NCBI GenBank assembly: GCA_905479885.1
Contig: CAJQOE010000018.1
Location: forward strand, 1-14,371
Length of the DNA: 14,371 nt
From: an uncultured Rickettsiaceae bacterium
GTDB taxonomy: Bacteria > Pseudomonadota > Alphaproteobacteria > Rickettsiales > Rickettsiaceae
Direction of reading: 5' to 3'
The notes below the pieces were generated by a model. The model was given only the letters and a program-made list of their open reading frames with translations. It was not told where the DNA came from and made no database searches. The number at the start of each line of letters is the position of its first letter. Position 1 is the first letter of the stretch. Shown in pieces: positions 1 to 7,562 of the stretch. The translations under genes were made by a program, and so were the position numbers.

Positions 1-321
1 CATCATACCAGGCATAGATACTTTAGCACCAGAGCGCACGGAAAGTAGTAGGGGTTTGTTACCACTACCAAATTTTTTATTTGTTTCTTGCTCCAATTGA
101 TTAATTGCAGCAAGTAGTTCTTCTTTAAATTGGGGAGTTAAATGAGAGTGTTTTTCTGAATATGTAATGCATAATCCAGTAGAAATAGTAAATCCAGGTG
201 GAATTGGCAAACCTAATTTACACATTTGTGCAAGGTTTGCACCTTTTCCACCAAGAGTATCTTTCATGCTTGCATCACCTTCAGTAATACTACTTCCAAA
301 ATAATATATAAATTTATGCAT
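1..321 (-). CDS. ppdK: Pyruvate phosphate dikinase, N-terminal part (runs off window)
   Basis: This is the start of pyruvate, phosphate dikinase, which interconverts pyruvate + ATP + Pi and phosphoenolpyruvate + AMP + PPi in the cytoplasm. Only 107 codons are in the window; the family is about 880 residues long. The frame opens MHKFIYYFG, then carries the family's N-terminal nucleotide-binding signatures: LGGKGANLAQM (residues about 23-33), GLPIPPGFTIS (about 37-47) and LLSVRSGAKVSMPGMM at the window edge, with the conserved arginine of the ATP site. The ATG at 321 is preceded by GAGAG, and a promoter-like pair lies 45-73 bases upstream. In Rickettsiales this enzyme is thought to link the PEP and pyruvate pools where glycolysis is reduced. 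The identity is secure; the end lies outside the window. Confidence 0.95.
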   Translation of the reverse strand, partial: MHKFIYYFGSSITEGDASMKDTLGGKGANLAQMCKLGLPIPPGFTISTGLCITYSEKHSHLTPQFKEELLAAINQLEQETNKKFGSGNKPLLLSVRSGAKVSMPGMM

Positions 322-365
322 GTATGAGCTCTCTCAATAAAAAGAAGGTTCTGAATTAAGCCTAA

Positions 366-394
366 TATATACTAGATAAATCCTTGTACTTCAA
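366..394 (-). promoter_or_regulatory. Probable sigma-70-type promoter of ppdK
   Basis: On the minus strand TTGAAG (389-394) is followed after 17 bases by TATATA (366-371). A -10 match of TATATT is also possible with a longer spacer. The predicted transcript would start around 358 and give a leader of about 35-40 bases before the ppdK ATG at 321. The match is moderate (4/6 and 4/6), and the region is AT-rich, so chance matches are possible. Confidence 0.4.
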
Positions 395-450
395 CGAAAA
401 TCAACAAATCTTTTTATATTACAATGATCATAAACTAGTCTACTAACTTC

Positions 451-488
451 GATGATATTCTTTATTTTAGAAAACAAATAATATCATC
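451..488. terminator. Large imperfect hairpin over the GST stop codon
   Basis: GATGATATT (451-459) is the exact reverse complement of AATATCATC (480-488). The bases between continue to pair after one mismatch, with about eight more mostly A-T pairs and a tiny loop. The stop codon of the glutathione S-transferase gene (462-464 on the minus strand) lies inside the hairpin, so the last codons of the gene form one arm. No clear U-run follows the stem in the direction of GST transcription, so it is not a textbook intrinsic terminator. It may still stop or protect the 3' end of the tlc-gst transcript before ppdK. Confidence 0.5.
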
Positions 489-1106
489 CCCCTCTTGCCA
501 TGTTGGATACTTTGCCATGATTTCGGCTTCGAATGGTTCATCTTTAATAAACCCATCAAGCCACCTGATGATATTGGTATATTTAGAAGAGGAAAACCAA
601 TTTTCATCTACAAGCGCAAATTGACGAATAAATGGTACAATAGCTAAATCAGCTAGTGATTTTTTTCCGAGTAAAAACTGATTGCCTTGAAGTATTGTTT
701 CATATTCCATCAAAAATAATTCTTCGGCTTGCGCACGATACTCTAGCTGTGTTTTTTCTGGATATTTATCAAAATATTTATATCTATGCAGTAATTTTAC
801 AAATTCAGTATCATTACGTGTGATAATAGATTTAGCGGAGGAGTGATAATTTATAGCTAACTGTTCTGGATCATGTTGTTCCAATGCATAATCCATAATA
901 TCCAGACTCTCCTCTATAATATGTCCATTTGGAAGTTGTAGAACTGGAACAGTACCCTTAGGAGAGATTGCGATTAATGATGCTGGTTTGTTTTTTAAAT
1001 CAACCTCACGTATATTGCATTGAATTTTACTATAATGCAAAGCCAAACGCGCTCGCATAGCATATGGGCACCGACGAAAACTATATAAAGTAGCAATTTC
1101 AGACAT
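462..1106 (-). CDS. Glutathione S-transferase family protein
   Basis: A cytosolic GST-fold protein of about 214 residues. It opens MSEIATLYSFRRCPYAMRAR: the thioredoxin-like N-domain with a CPYA motif, so a cysteine sits where Cys-type and omega-like GSTs have theirs. Next come KGTVPVLQLPNG (the cis-proline of the glutathione site) and EESLDIMDY, the Glu-Ser pair that binds the glutamyl part of glutathione. The C-terminal half is helical, with LADLAIVPFIRQFA matching the conserved core of the GST C-domain. The frame is also open to an ATG at 1130, which would overlap the translocase stop. I prefer the ATG at 1106 because it lies 7 bases after that stop and gives the usual short N-terminus. 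It is the last gene of the unit after tlc. Likely roles are detoxification or thiol transfer; the substrate is not predictable. Confidence 0.88.
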   Translation of the reverse strand: MSEIATLYSFRRCPYAMRARLALHYSKIQCNIREVDLKNKPASLIAISPKGTVPVLQLPNGHIIEESLDIMDYALEQHDPEQLAINYHSSAKSIITRNDTEFVKLLHRYKYFDKYPEKTQLEYRAQAEELFLMEYETILQGNQFLLGKKSLADLAIVPFIRQFALVDENWFSSSKYTNIIRWLDGFIKDEPFEAEIMAKYPTWQEGDDIICFLK

Positions 1107-1113
1107 AAAGTTA

Positions 1114-2679
1114 TTAATAGACAGTTTCATCGTTGCGACCAGAACATGCAGCTTTATATTCTTTGTTTAATTCAACCACGGCCCAAATCCAGACCAGGCA
1201 AACCACTGCAAAGACACACATCAACAAAGGTGAAATAGATGAATATGTTGCAGCTGGAAGGATAACAAATATCATTGATTGCAACAATGCACTACTCGAT
1301 TTTCCAAGCTTAACACCAATCATATCAGCTGCAGCCTTACCTCTAGTTTGCAGTTGTTCGTCAAGAGGTACATATGACATCTCTTTCGTCGAATCAAATA
1401 ATGTGTATTTACTAGATTTACTCAATACATTTTGAATAGCTCCTATTATAATTGCAAGCATTACCGGGTCGGTGAATGAAAATGAAACCATCATCAACAT
1501 AGCTATTGGGTCAAAATTTGTAATCAAGAAAAATGTCAAGCCAGTTACCAACACCATAATAGGAGTAATTATGGCTGCTGCCATCCATCCTAATTTTCTA
1601 ACAATATTTGAGCCAAGGAGTACAAATATTATCGTTAATATACCAGTGTAACTTAAATAATTGCCAACAAATGCAGCGAATTCAGTAGGGGTTTTATAGA
1701 TTTTTGCAGATTCAGCTTTCCAAGGCCCCTCGACTAAATTAATAGCAAATCCATAACATATTAATAAAATAGCCACTAGCCTAATATATCTAGACTCTGT
1801 TACCATTTTCCAACTTTCTTTTAAAGTCATCTGATTTTTTTTCACTCTGAACTGTAAGTTTTCAGTAGTAGATATATCTAAAATACGATGATTTAACACC
1901 CAAAAAGAAGCTAAGCCTATTATGCCTAAAACAGCAACCACTGTTATAACCAATTGAATGGAAATAACACTTGTCGAGCCTTTTAAAACCAATAGCTTAG
2001 TAAAATAATCATTCATTGCTGGTAGATTTATTAAGAACTGACCAGATAAATATAAACCTGTTTGTCCCAGCAAACCAAATAATGGATAAAATCTTTTAGA
2101 CTCATCAACGGTAGTAATTTTATTTACAAATTGCCAAAATAAAAGAGCAAATATAGCATTTGGCCATAATTCTGCAATAACATAAAATAAAGAAAAACTC
2201 CAATTAGATAACAGTAAAATAAACCATTTAAAATTAGGGTAATCCATAACTAAATTTTGCGCTATTTCCACATCTAAATGTAAGCTTTGGTGGTTGGGAA
2301 ATAAATAAAATGCAAACAATAAGAAAAAACCAATAAACACAGACATTATAAGGTAGAAAATATTCTCTCCCTTCATGATGCTGACTAACTTTACATAAAT
2401 AATTGTAACCAAAAATGCTGCCGGTAGCACGCCCCAGAACTTTAAGAATGAAATAGTCTCTGTGCCGATCATAGTATTAATAACACTATCCTTCATCGCA
2501 CGGATTAAATTTTGAATCCCAAGGATACAAAACATCATCAAAGTAATAGTTAAAAATTTAGGTAATTCACAACGAGCAATTGGCCAAATGTAATCTAGAA
2601 ATTTTCCATATTTAGAAGGGGTGATAACGGCTTCAGGAGCTGCACTTGATGGCGATTTATTCTCTGATATATCCGTCAT
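1114..2679 (-). CDS. tlc: ATP/ADP translocase, NTT (Tlc) family
   Basis: An inner-membrane nucleotide transporter of 521 residues. The NTT/Tlc family of Rickettsiales, Chlamydiae and plastids exchanges host ATP for bacterial ADP or imports other nucleotides. The protein shows about twelve hydrophobic segments and the family's typical stretches: a WPIARCELPKF start before TM1, an MIGTETISFLK loop, AELWPNAIFALLFWQF, VDESKRFYPLFG, NLVEGPWKAE, and near the end YTLFDSTKEMSYVPLD and KLGKSSSALLQS. Length fits the family (about 490-520). Rickettsia carries several paralogues with different substrates (ATP/ADP, or GTP and other nucleotides); I cannot tell which type this is. A good promoter lies in the 100-base gap upstream, so it probably starts its own transcript with GST behind it. 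No clear Shine-Dalgarno is seen close to the ATG. Confidence 0.96.
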   Translation of the reverse strand: MTDISENKSPSSAAPEAVITPSKYGKFLDYIWPIARCELPKFLTITLMMFCILGIQNLIRAMKDSVINTMIGTETISFLKFWGVLPAAFLVTIIYVKLVSIMKGENIFYLIMSVFIGFFLLFAFYLFPNHQSLHLDVEIAQNLVMDYPNFKWFILLLSNWSFSLFYVIAELWPNAIFALLFWQFVNKITTVDESKRFYPLFGLLGQTGLYLSGQFLINLPAMNDYFTKLLVLKGSTSVISIQLVITVVAVLGIIGLASFWVLNHRILDISTTENLQFRVKKNQMTLKESWKMVTESRYIRLVAILLICYGFAINLVEGPWKAESAKIYKTPTEFAAFVGNYLSYTGILTIIFVLLGSNIVRKLGWMAAAIITPIMVLVTGLTFFLITNFDPIAMLMMVSFSFTDPVMLAIIIGAIQNVLSKSSKYTLFDSTKEMSYVPLDEQLQTRGKAAADMIGVKLGKSSSALLQSMIFVILPAATYSSISPLLMCVFAVVCLVWIWAVVELNKEYKAACSGRNDETVY

Positions 2680-2726
2680 AAATATGTAGATCTAACCTTA
2701 ATTGATTGAGCTCTGGCTAGGTGTGC

Positions 2727-2755
2727 ATGATAAGCACTATTGGAAGATCCGTCAA
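2727..2755 (-). promoter_or_regulatory. Strong sigma-70-type promoter for tlc-gst
   Basis: On the minus strand TTGACG (2750-2755) and TATCAT (2727-2732) are separated by exactly 17 bases, with matches of 5/6 and 5/6 to the consensus. The predicted start is near 2720, giving a leader of about 40 bases before the tlc ATG at 2679. This is the best promoter match noticed in the window, and it sits in the only sizeable gap of the minus-strand run, so tlc can be expressed independently of flbD. Confidence 0.65.
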
Positions 2756-2779
2756 GAATTATATTTAATTTCTATTATT

Positions 2780-4039
2780 TTATTTTGTATATTTCTCTAA
2801 TTTTTCTTTCAGAATTTGGATTGATACACCAAGGATACTCGCAGCTTTACTCATATCACCTAAACAATAACCTAACGTATTAAACAGCATTTGCTTTTCA
2901 GCACCCATTGGCGAAGCAGAATCATCAGTATTATTAGTTGATCTTTCCCTAATTTGTATATCCTCAGCACTAATTTTAGCTGATTCAGACATTAGTACCG
3001 CTCTATGCAATATATTCTCAAGTTCACGCACATTACCTGGCCAAGAATATGCCATCATTTTATCTAGAGCTTCGTTTGATAGTGATTTAGCTTCTAGACC
3101 ATTACTATCGACATATTTTTTAATAAAGTACTCGCTCAAAAGACTCAAATCTCCTTCCCTTTCACTTAAAGAAGGCAACTCAATATTTATAATATTTAAT
3201 CTGAAATACAAATCTTCTCTAAAATTCCCCTTCTCAATTTCTTTATGTAAATCACGATTTGAAGTTGCAATAATCCGTAAATCAACTTTTACTGGCGAAT
3301 TACCACCAACTCGGTCAATTTCTTTTTCTTGAATAGCGCGTAATAATTTCGCTTGTAACCTAAAATCCATCTCGCTAATTTCATCTAGCAATAATGTACC
3401 ACCAGAAGATTCTTCAAACTTACCAATCCTTCTGCTAAGCGCGCCGGTAAAAGCACCTTTTTCATGACCAAATAATTCAGATTCCAAAAGATTTTCAGGA
3501 ATAGCTGCGCAGTTTACCGCAACAAATTGCTTGTCCTTCCTTCCACTTTTGCTATGAATGTAATTTGAAAATACTTCTTTACCAGTTCCAGACCCACCCG
3601 TAATTAATACATTTGCATCAGATTTTGCTATTTTATCCGCAACGGCAACAGCAGCAAGCATAGGACTAGAGTCACCAATAATACTTACACTATCATCTGA
3701 AAGTGCAGCAAATATTGCCGCTATCAAACGTTCATCCGGTGGCAGGGGCAAAAACTCTTTAGCTCCAGATTTAATTGCTAGTACCGCCTCTTTAGGTGTA
3801 CATTGCACGCCATAAGCAATTACTGGTGTTGATATTTTTTCGTTTTTCATAGCACTAGTCAAAGATTTTATATCAAATTGTACATCTACCAAAACAAGGT
3901 CTGCCCCTTTGCCCTGGCATAAAAAATCCACTCCCTGTTCACAAGACTCAACCATCACAACTTTAGCTTTCCTTGACTTTGCAATATCTATTGCTGTCTT
4001 GATCTCACTATTGATGTTTCCAATAATTAAAAGTCTCAT
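2780..4039 (-). CDS. flbD: FlbD-like sigma-54-dependent flagellar regulator
   Basis: A 419-residue enhancer-binding activator with three domains. Residues 1-110 form a receiver-like domain. Residues about 120-350 form an AAA+ domain with Walker A GGSGTGKE (148-155), GAFTGA (195-200, the sigma-54 contact loop), Walker B GGTLLLDE (213-220) and arginines in FREDLYFRLN. Residues about 385-415 form a Fis-type helix-turn-helix (MSKAASILGVS). The opening MRLLIIGNIN and the FLPLPPDERLIAAI stretch closely resemble Caulobacter FlbD, which switches on class III/IV flagellar genes under control of FliX rather than a kinase. The receiver keeps Asp52 and Lys94 but lacks the N-terminal acidic pair needed for normal phosphotransfer. 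A TTG start at 4051 is possible; the ATG at 4039 matches the FlbD N-terminus. It lies 30 bases after ygfZ. An alternative name would be an NtrC/NtrX-type regulator, but FlbD fits better. Confidence 0.87.
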   Translation of the reverse strand: MRLLIIGNINSEIKTAIDIAKSRKAKVVMVESCEQGVDFLCQGKGADLVLVDVQFDIKSLTSAMKNEKISTPVIAYGVQCTPKEAVLAIKSGAKEFLPLPPDERLIAAIFAALSDDSVSIIGDSSPMLAAVAVADKIAKSDANVLITGGSGTGKEVFSNYIHSKSGRKDKQFVAVNCAAIPENLLESELFGHEKGAFTGALSRRIGKFEESSGGTLLLDEISEMDFRLQAKLLRAIQEKEIDRVGGNSPVKVDLRIIATSNRDLHKEIEKGNFREDLYFRLNIINIELPSLSEREGDLSLLSEYFIKKYVDSNGLEAKSLSNEALDKMMAYSWPGNVRELENILHRAVLMSESAKISAEDIQIRERSTNNTDDSASPMGAEKQMLFNTLGYCLGDMSKAASILGVSIQILKEKLEKYTK

Positions 4040-4069
4040 ATATAATCGCAATTCTAGTTAACTAAAAAA

Positions 4070-4888
4070 CTAACTCCTCCAAGGAGGAATTTCAATATTG
4101 ACAAGCTGGTTTTCAATCATAGCTACTTTTTCTTTAAGCCCCAAGAACTTTTCTTCTCTAAGCAAGCCAATAGCTTGATTTTTATAATTGGAGCATACTA
4201 TCCCAAGCTTGTCGCCATCTAGATCAGTTATTTTAGTCTCCTGCTCTTTAACTGCAAATTTCGTACCAAACTGCAGTTTAAAAATTTTTTTCCTTACAAT
4301 GCCTTGATATTTTACCCTTGATATAACTTCCTGACCAACATAACAACCTTTATGGTAATCAATAGCATTTAACTCTTCCGCGCCGTATTCCACTGGTATT
4401 GAACGGTCATAAATTAGATCTAAATAGCCATCAATTATGGCATATTTATATTTATCGAAAATATACAAATTATCTACTAATTCATCTAGCAAATTGACTT
4501 TTTCTATCCCTACCATCGAGCGATAACCCAAGGCTTTATATCTTGGGTCTTGCAGAGAAAATTCTACATCCGATTCGATTTGGGCTTTGGAATATACAAT
4601 ATTATAATCCAAAGACACGTCTTTTACACCAAGATTGCTGCGTAATTTATACATATTTAGGCGTTTTAGAAAAACATCTAAGCTAGTTTTATTTATATCT
4701 AAAAAATAAGATTCGGCACTTTGCTGATAGACAAAAAAATCAAATAAATATCTCCCTTGATTACTCAAAAGGTAATTATAAGAATAATTTTTTTTTATCA
4801 CGTCGTTAGTTGTCATTCCTTGTAAAAACTTACCTGAATCTGGTCCAACAACATGAACCAACGCTCTATCTTTCAGTATTTCTATCAT
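4070..4888 (-). CDS. ygfZ: YgfZ/GcvT-fold folate-binding protein for Fe-S enzymes
   Basis: A 272-residue member of the YgfZ/Iba57 (CAF17) family, cytosolic proteins with a folate-binding fold shared with GcvT that help build or repair certain [4Fe-4S] enzymes such as MiaB. The diagnostic motif KGCYVGQEVISRVKYQG is complete at residues 180-196 with Cys182. The N-terminal part (VHVVGPDSGKFLQGMTTNDV) matches the usual start of the first subdomain, and LLSNQGRYLFDFFV follows as in the family. It starts 7 bases after the ABC ATPase gene and is followed by flbD after 30 bases. Its place three genes behind a CGFS glutaredoxin fits a shared role in Fe-S metabolism. Length is normal for alphaproteobacterial members. 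Confidence 0.92.
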   Translation of the reverse strand: MIEILKDRALVHVVGPDSGKFLQGMTTNDVIKKNYSYNYLLSNQGRYLFDFFVYQQSAESYFLDINKTSLDVFLKRLNMYKLRSNLGVKDVSLDYNIVYSKAQIESDVEFSLQDPRYKALGYRSMVGIEKVNLLDELVDNLYIFDKYKYAIIDGYLDLIYDRSIPVEYGAEELNAIDYHKGCYVGQEVISRVKYQGIVRKKIFKLQFGTKFAVKEQETKITDLDGDKLGIVCSNYKNQAIGLLREEKFLGLKEKVAMIENQLVNIEIPPWRS

Positions 4889-4895
4889 AAAAACA

Positions 4896-5825
4896 CTATT
4901 TTATAATTTGACGGAATATTTTTTCTAAATCTGGTTGCGAGGCATTTAAATCTTTCACTTCTTGACCTATAGCACTAATGTCTTTAAGCAAAGTTGAGTA
5001 ATTACTTTCCCCTACATTAAACTCAAAACGTAATACATTATCTGATAATGCTTTCAGCTGTATTTTCGATGAGATTTTTAAATCTTTCAATTTGACAGGT
5101 TTATAAAACTCAACATCAATATGCCTAGTCCCCAATTCTGTCAAAAGATTTTTCTTTGAATCTTGTTTGATAATTTTACCATGATTGATAAAAGCTATTT
5201 CATCACATAACTCTTGAGCTTCTGCCAAATAATGCGTAGTTATAATAATAGTAACACCTTGCTTATTTAGCGTTTTTACATATTCCCAGAGCTGGGTACG
5301 TAGATCAATATCAACACCTGCGGTAGGTTCATCAAGAATCAAGACTTTCGGTGAGTGCACCATAGCTTTAGCAATCAGAAACCTACGCTTCATCCCACCA
5401 GAGAGCTTTTGTGGCATTACATATCTTTTATCCCACAAATTAAGTGCTTTTAAAATTTCTTCGGTCTTGCGCAGATGTGGCCTAATACCAAAATAGCCAG
5501 CTGTCAGTTCCAATGCTTTTTCTATAGGGAAAAAAGTATCAAATGTCACTTCTTGAGGAACTATACCAATAAGTGACCTAGCTTTTTTAGGAAACTCATC
5601 AATACTAACACCCATAATCCTGGCTTCTCCGGAGCTTTTAACAACAGTGCCTGCTAAAATATTGATCAAGGTAGATTTACCAGCACCATTAGGTCCAAGT
5701 AATCCAAAAATTGAACCTCTTGGCACCGCAAAATCTAAACTATCTAAAGCTAGATGCGCATCATCTGCACCTTCTTTACCATAATATTTAACAAGATCTT
5801 TTATTAAAATTGCGTCTTTAGGCAT
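4896..5825 (-). CDS. ABC transporter ATP-binding protein (ABC-2 export type)
   Basis: A 309-residue ATPase subunit of an ABC-2-type exporter, acting at the inner face of the inner membrane. All motifs are present: Walker A GPNGAGKS (44-51), Q-loop Gln91 in VPQE, signature LSGGMKRR (141-148), Walker B VLILDEPTAGVD (161-172) and H-loop His198 in TTHYLAE. A C-terminal domain of about 90 residues follows, as in the drug/polysaccharide exporter group (CcmA/YadG-like). No permease gene adjoins it, so the partner membrane protein must be encoded elsewhere; the substrate cannot be named. Its ATG directly abuts the grxD stop codon (TAGATG) and ygfZ starts 7 bases after its stop, so it is translated as part of the same operon. 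Confidence 0.93.
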   Translation of the reverse strand: MPKDAILIKDLVKYYGKEGADDAHLALDSLDFAVPRGSIFGLLGPNGAGKSTLINILAGTVVKSSGEARIMGVSIDEFPKKARSLIGIVPQEVTFDTFFPIEKALELTAGYFGIRPHLRKTEEILKALNLWDKRYVMPQKLSGGMKRRFLIAKAMVHSPKVLILDEPTAGVDIDLRTQLWEYVKTLNKQGVTIIITTHYLAEAQELCDEIAFINHGKIIKQDSKKNLLTELGTRHIDVEFYKPVKLKDLKISSKIQLKALSDNVLRFEFNVGESNYSTLLKDISAIGQEVKDLNASQPDLEKIFRQIIK

Positions 5826-6158
5826 CTAAGCTTCTTGGTTATGAGAATTTTTAATCAAAGTAGATAGTTCTCCACTTTCATACATTTCACGTACAATATC
5901 ACACCCGCCTACAAACTCACCTGCAACGTAAAGCTGCGGGATAGTTGGCCAGTCGGAATAGTCTTTTATTCCCTGCCTAAGTTCGTTATCTTCTAATATA
6001 TTAACATCTTGGAATTTTGAACCCAAAGCTTGTAATATACCTACAACCATTGCAGAAAAGCCGCATTGTGGAAAATCCGTTGTACCTTTCATGTATAATA
6101 CGATATTATTTTTAGAAATTTGCTCTTTTATCAAGTCAAATATTTTACTCTCGTTCAT
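5826..6158 (-). CDS. grxD: Monothiol CGFS glutaredoxin (Grx4 type)
   Basis: A 110-residue monothiol glutaredoxin that carries and delivers [2Fe-2S] clusters in the cytoplasm, often with BolA proteins. Diagnostic features are the CGFS active site (32-35, preceded by FPQ), Lys24 in LYMKGT, WPTIPQLYV (70-78) with the cis-proline, and GGCDI (84-88) of the glutathione site. Length matches single-domain members. The start ATG has an AAGGG-like ribosome binding site about 8 bases upstream. It is the first gene of the minus-strand run, divergent from nth. No bolA is visible here, although the two are often neighbours in Rickettsiales. The same operon holds ygfZ, also an Fe-S factor. Confidence 0.96.
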   Translation of the reverse strand: MNESKIFDLIKEQISKNNIVLYMKGTTDFPQCGFSAMVVGILQALGSKFQDVNILEDNELRQGIKDYSDWPTIPQLYVAGEFVGGCDIVREMYESGELSTLIKNSHNQEA

Positions 6159-6273
6159 TGGCCACCCTTTATAAACTCTAGTTATTATAATTACTTGAAC
6201 TAATTATATACAAAATAGTAGCTTTAGCATATACAATTATCTAATAAATAAAAGTTACACGTGTTTGAAATTT
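6159..6273. promoter_or_regulatory. Divergent intergenic region between grxD and nth
   Basis: This 115-base AT-rich gap must hold the promoters of both divergent runs. Toward grxD there are two TATAAT hexamers on the minus strand (inside the complement of 6187-6215), but neither has a convincing -35 box at normal spacing; the better one has TTGTAT 18 bases upstream. Toward nth I see no clear -35/-10 pair. I found no operator or riboswitch structure. Confidence 0.35.
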
Positions 6274-6900
6274 ATGCAGTCAAAACAAATAGATAACATT
6301 TTTCAAATTTTTAGCCAGCAAAACCCTCACCCCAAAACCGAGCTTGAATATAATAATAACTTCACTCTAGCAGTTGCTGTGATTTTATCCGCGCAAGCTA
6401 CTGATATTTCTGTTAATAAAGCTACCAAAAAATTATTTATTAGTCATAACACTCCGCAACAAATGCTTAATTTGGGTGAGGAAGGATTGAAAACATATAT
6501 AAAAACTATAGGGCTTTATAATGCAAAAGCAAAAAATATCATTGCACTTTGCTTTGTTTTGATCGATAAATATAACTCAGAAATACCATCAGAATTTGAA
6601 CAGCTTATTGAACTACCAGGTATTGGGCGCAAAACAGCAAATGTAATACTCAATTGTGCCTTTGGTAAGTTAACTATGGCTGTTGATACCCATGTATATA
6701 GGGTCTCACACAGAATTGGGTTTAGTATTGGTAAGACACCAGAAAAAGTAGAAAAGGATTTAATAAAAAATATACCAAAAAAATGGATGCAGCATGCGCA
6801 TCATTGGCTAATTTTGCATGGCAGATATATATGCAAAGCCAGAAAACCTTTATGTTTAGAGTGCCCTATTGCACAATATTGTGAATATTATAATAAATAA
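6274..6900 (+). CDS. nth: Endonuclease III (DNA glycosylase/AP lyase)
   Basis: Base-excision repair enzyme that removes oxidised pyrimidines and nicks at abasic sites. The 208-residue product has the helix-hairpin-helix LPGIGRKTANV with catalytic Lys120, and Asp138 in VDTHVYRVSHR. The C-terminal [4Fe-4S] ligands Cys187, Cys194, Cys197 and Cys203 are in C-x6-C-x2-C-x5-C spacing. With the ATG at 6274 these residue numbers coincide with those of the E. coli enzyme, which supports this start over a TTG at 6265. It is the first gene of the plus-strand run, with the esterase starting 12 bases after its stop. No strong Shine-Dalgarno is seen. Confidence 0.97.
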   Translation: MQSKQIDNIFQIFSQQNPHPKTELEYNNNFTLAVAVILSAQATDISVNKATKKLFISHNTPQQMLNLGEEGLKTYIKTIGLYNAKAKNIIALCFVLIDKYNSEIPSEFEQLIELPGIGRKTANVILNCAFGKLTMAVDTHVYRVSHRIGFSIGKTPEKVEKDLIKNIPKKWMQHAHHWLILHGRYICKARKPLCLECPIAQYCEYYNK

Positions 6901-6912
6901 AAGATATAATTT

Positions 6913-7545
6913 ATGGACTATCCAGAAATCAAAGCATTAAACAAAAAAGCCGACAAATTAGTGGTCATGCTACACGGCGTCGGCTCGGACGGTAACGATC
7001 TTATAAGCCTAGTGCCGTATATTCAAAATTCACTACCTAACTGTCATTTTATTTCCCCGCATGCAATAGAAGCATATGATATGGCGCCTTTTGGCAGACA
7101 ATGGTTTAGTCTACAAGACCGCACGCCAGCTACTATCACGAAATTAGTTGCTAATAATGCACCCCTTGCATTTAAACTAATCAAAGATAAACAAGAACAG
7201 CTCGGCTTGACTAATGCGGATACTATTTTGTTTGGCTTTTCACAAGGCACAATGATGGGCATGTATCTTACTTTAATACAAGAAGAACCATTTGCAGCCA
7301 TGGTAGGATTTTCAGGAATGCTTTTACCACCATTAGAATTAAATAATAAAGTAACTCCATTTTGTATTATTCATGGTGAGCAAGATGATGTAGTATATGC
7401 AGAAGAAAGTAGTAATACATCACAATATCTAACACAAAATAATATTGAACATCAATTACTTATAGTACCAAACTTAACACACTCGATTGATGCCAGCGGA
7501 ATGGAATTTGCTGTAAAATTTTTAAAAAACATTATCTCTAAATAA
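6913..7545 (+). CDS. Alpha/beta-hydrolase, phospholipase/carboxylesterase family
   Basis: A 210-residue serine esterase of the carboxylesterase/acyl-protein thioesterase-like family (Abhydrolase_2, close to E. coli YpfH). The oxyanion-hole region is MLHGVGSDGNDL (19-30), the nucleophile elbow is GFSQG with Ser110, the acid is Asp158 in HGEQDDVV, and the base is His190 in LTHSID. There is no signal peptide, so it is cytoplasmic. It hydrolyses short acyl esters in characterised relatives; the natural substrate here is unknown. It sits 12 bases after nth and 17 before glyA, in the same direction, so co-transcription is likely, but the neighbours give no clue to its role. Confidence 0.9.
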   Translation: MDYPEIKALNKKADKLVVMLHGVGSDGNDLISLVPYIQNSLPNCHFISPHAIEAYDMAPFGRQWFSLQDRTPATITKLVANNAPLAFKLIKDKQEQLGLTNADTILFGFSQGTMMGMYLTLIQEEPFAAMVGFSGMLLPPLELNNKVTPFCIIHGEQDDVVYAEESSNTSQYLTQNNIEHQLLIVPNLTHSIDASGMEFAVKFLKNIISK

Positions 7546-7562
7546 AACACCATAAGGTATAA

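Noticed and set aside
1133..1435. 100-codon open frame on the plus strand
   Set aside because: It lies antisense to the 3' part of the ATP/ADP translocase gene, has no recognisable family pattern and no ribosome binding site; it is a shadow frame.
4040..4051. TTG start four codons upstream of flbD
   Set aside because: The ATG at 4039 gives the N-terminus MRLLIIG that matches FlbD proteins; the extension MRLY adds nothing conserved.
5715..5735. TGGCAC resembling a sigma-54 -24 element
   Set aside because: It is inside the ABC ATPase gene and lacks the TTGC element at the required distance.
6265..6273. TTG start for nth
   Set aside because: With the ATG at 6274 the catalytic and cluster residues fall at the standard numbering (Lys120, Asp138, Cys187-203), so the extension is unlikely.
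7044..7301. Antisense open frame inside the carboxylesterase gene
   Set aside because: The opposite strand encodes a clear esterase with catalytic motifs; the antisense product is low in complexity and matches nothing I know.
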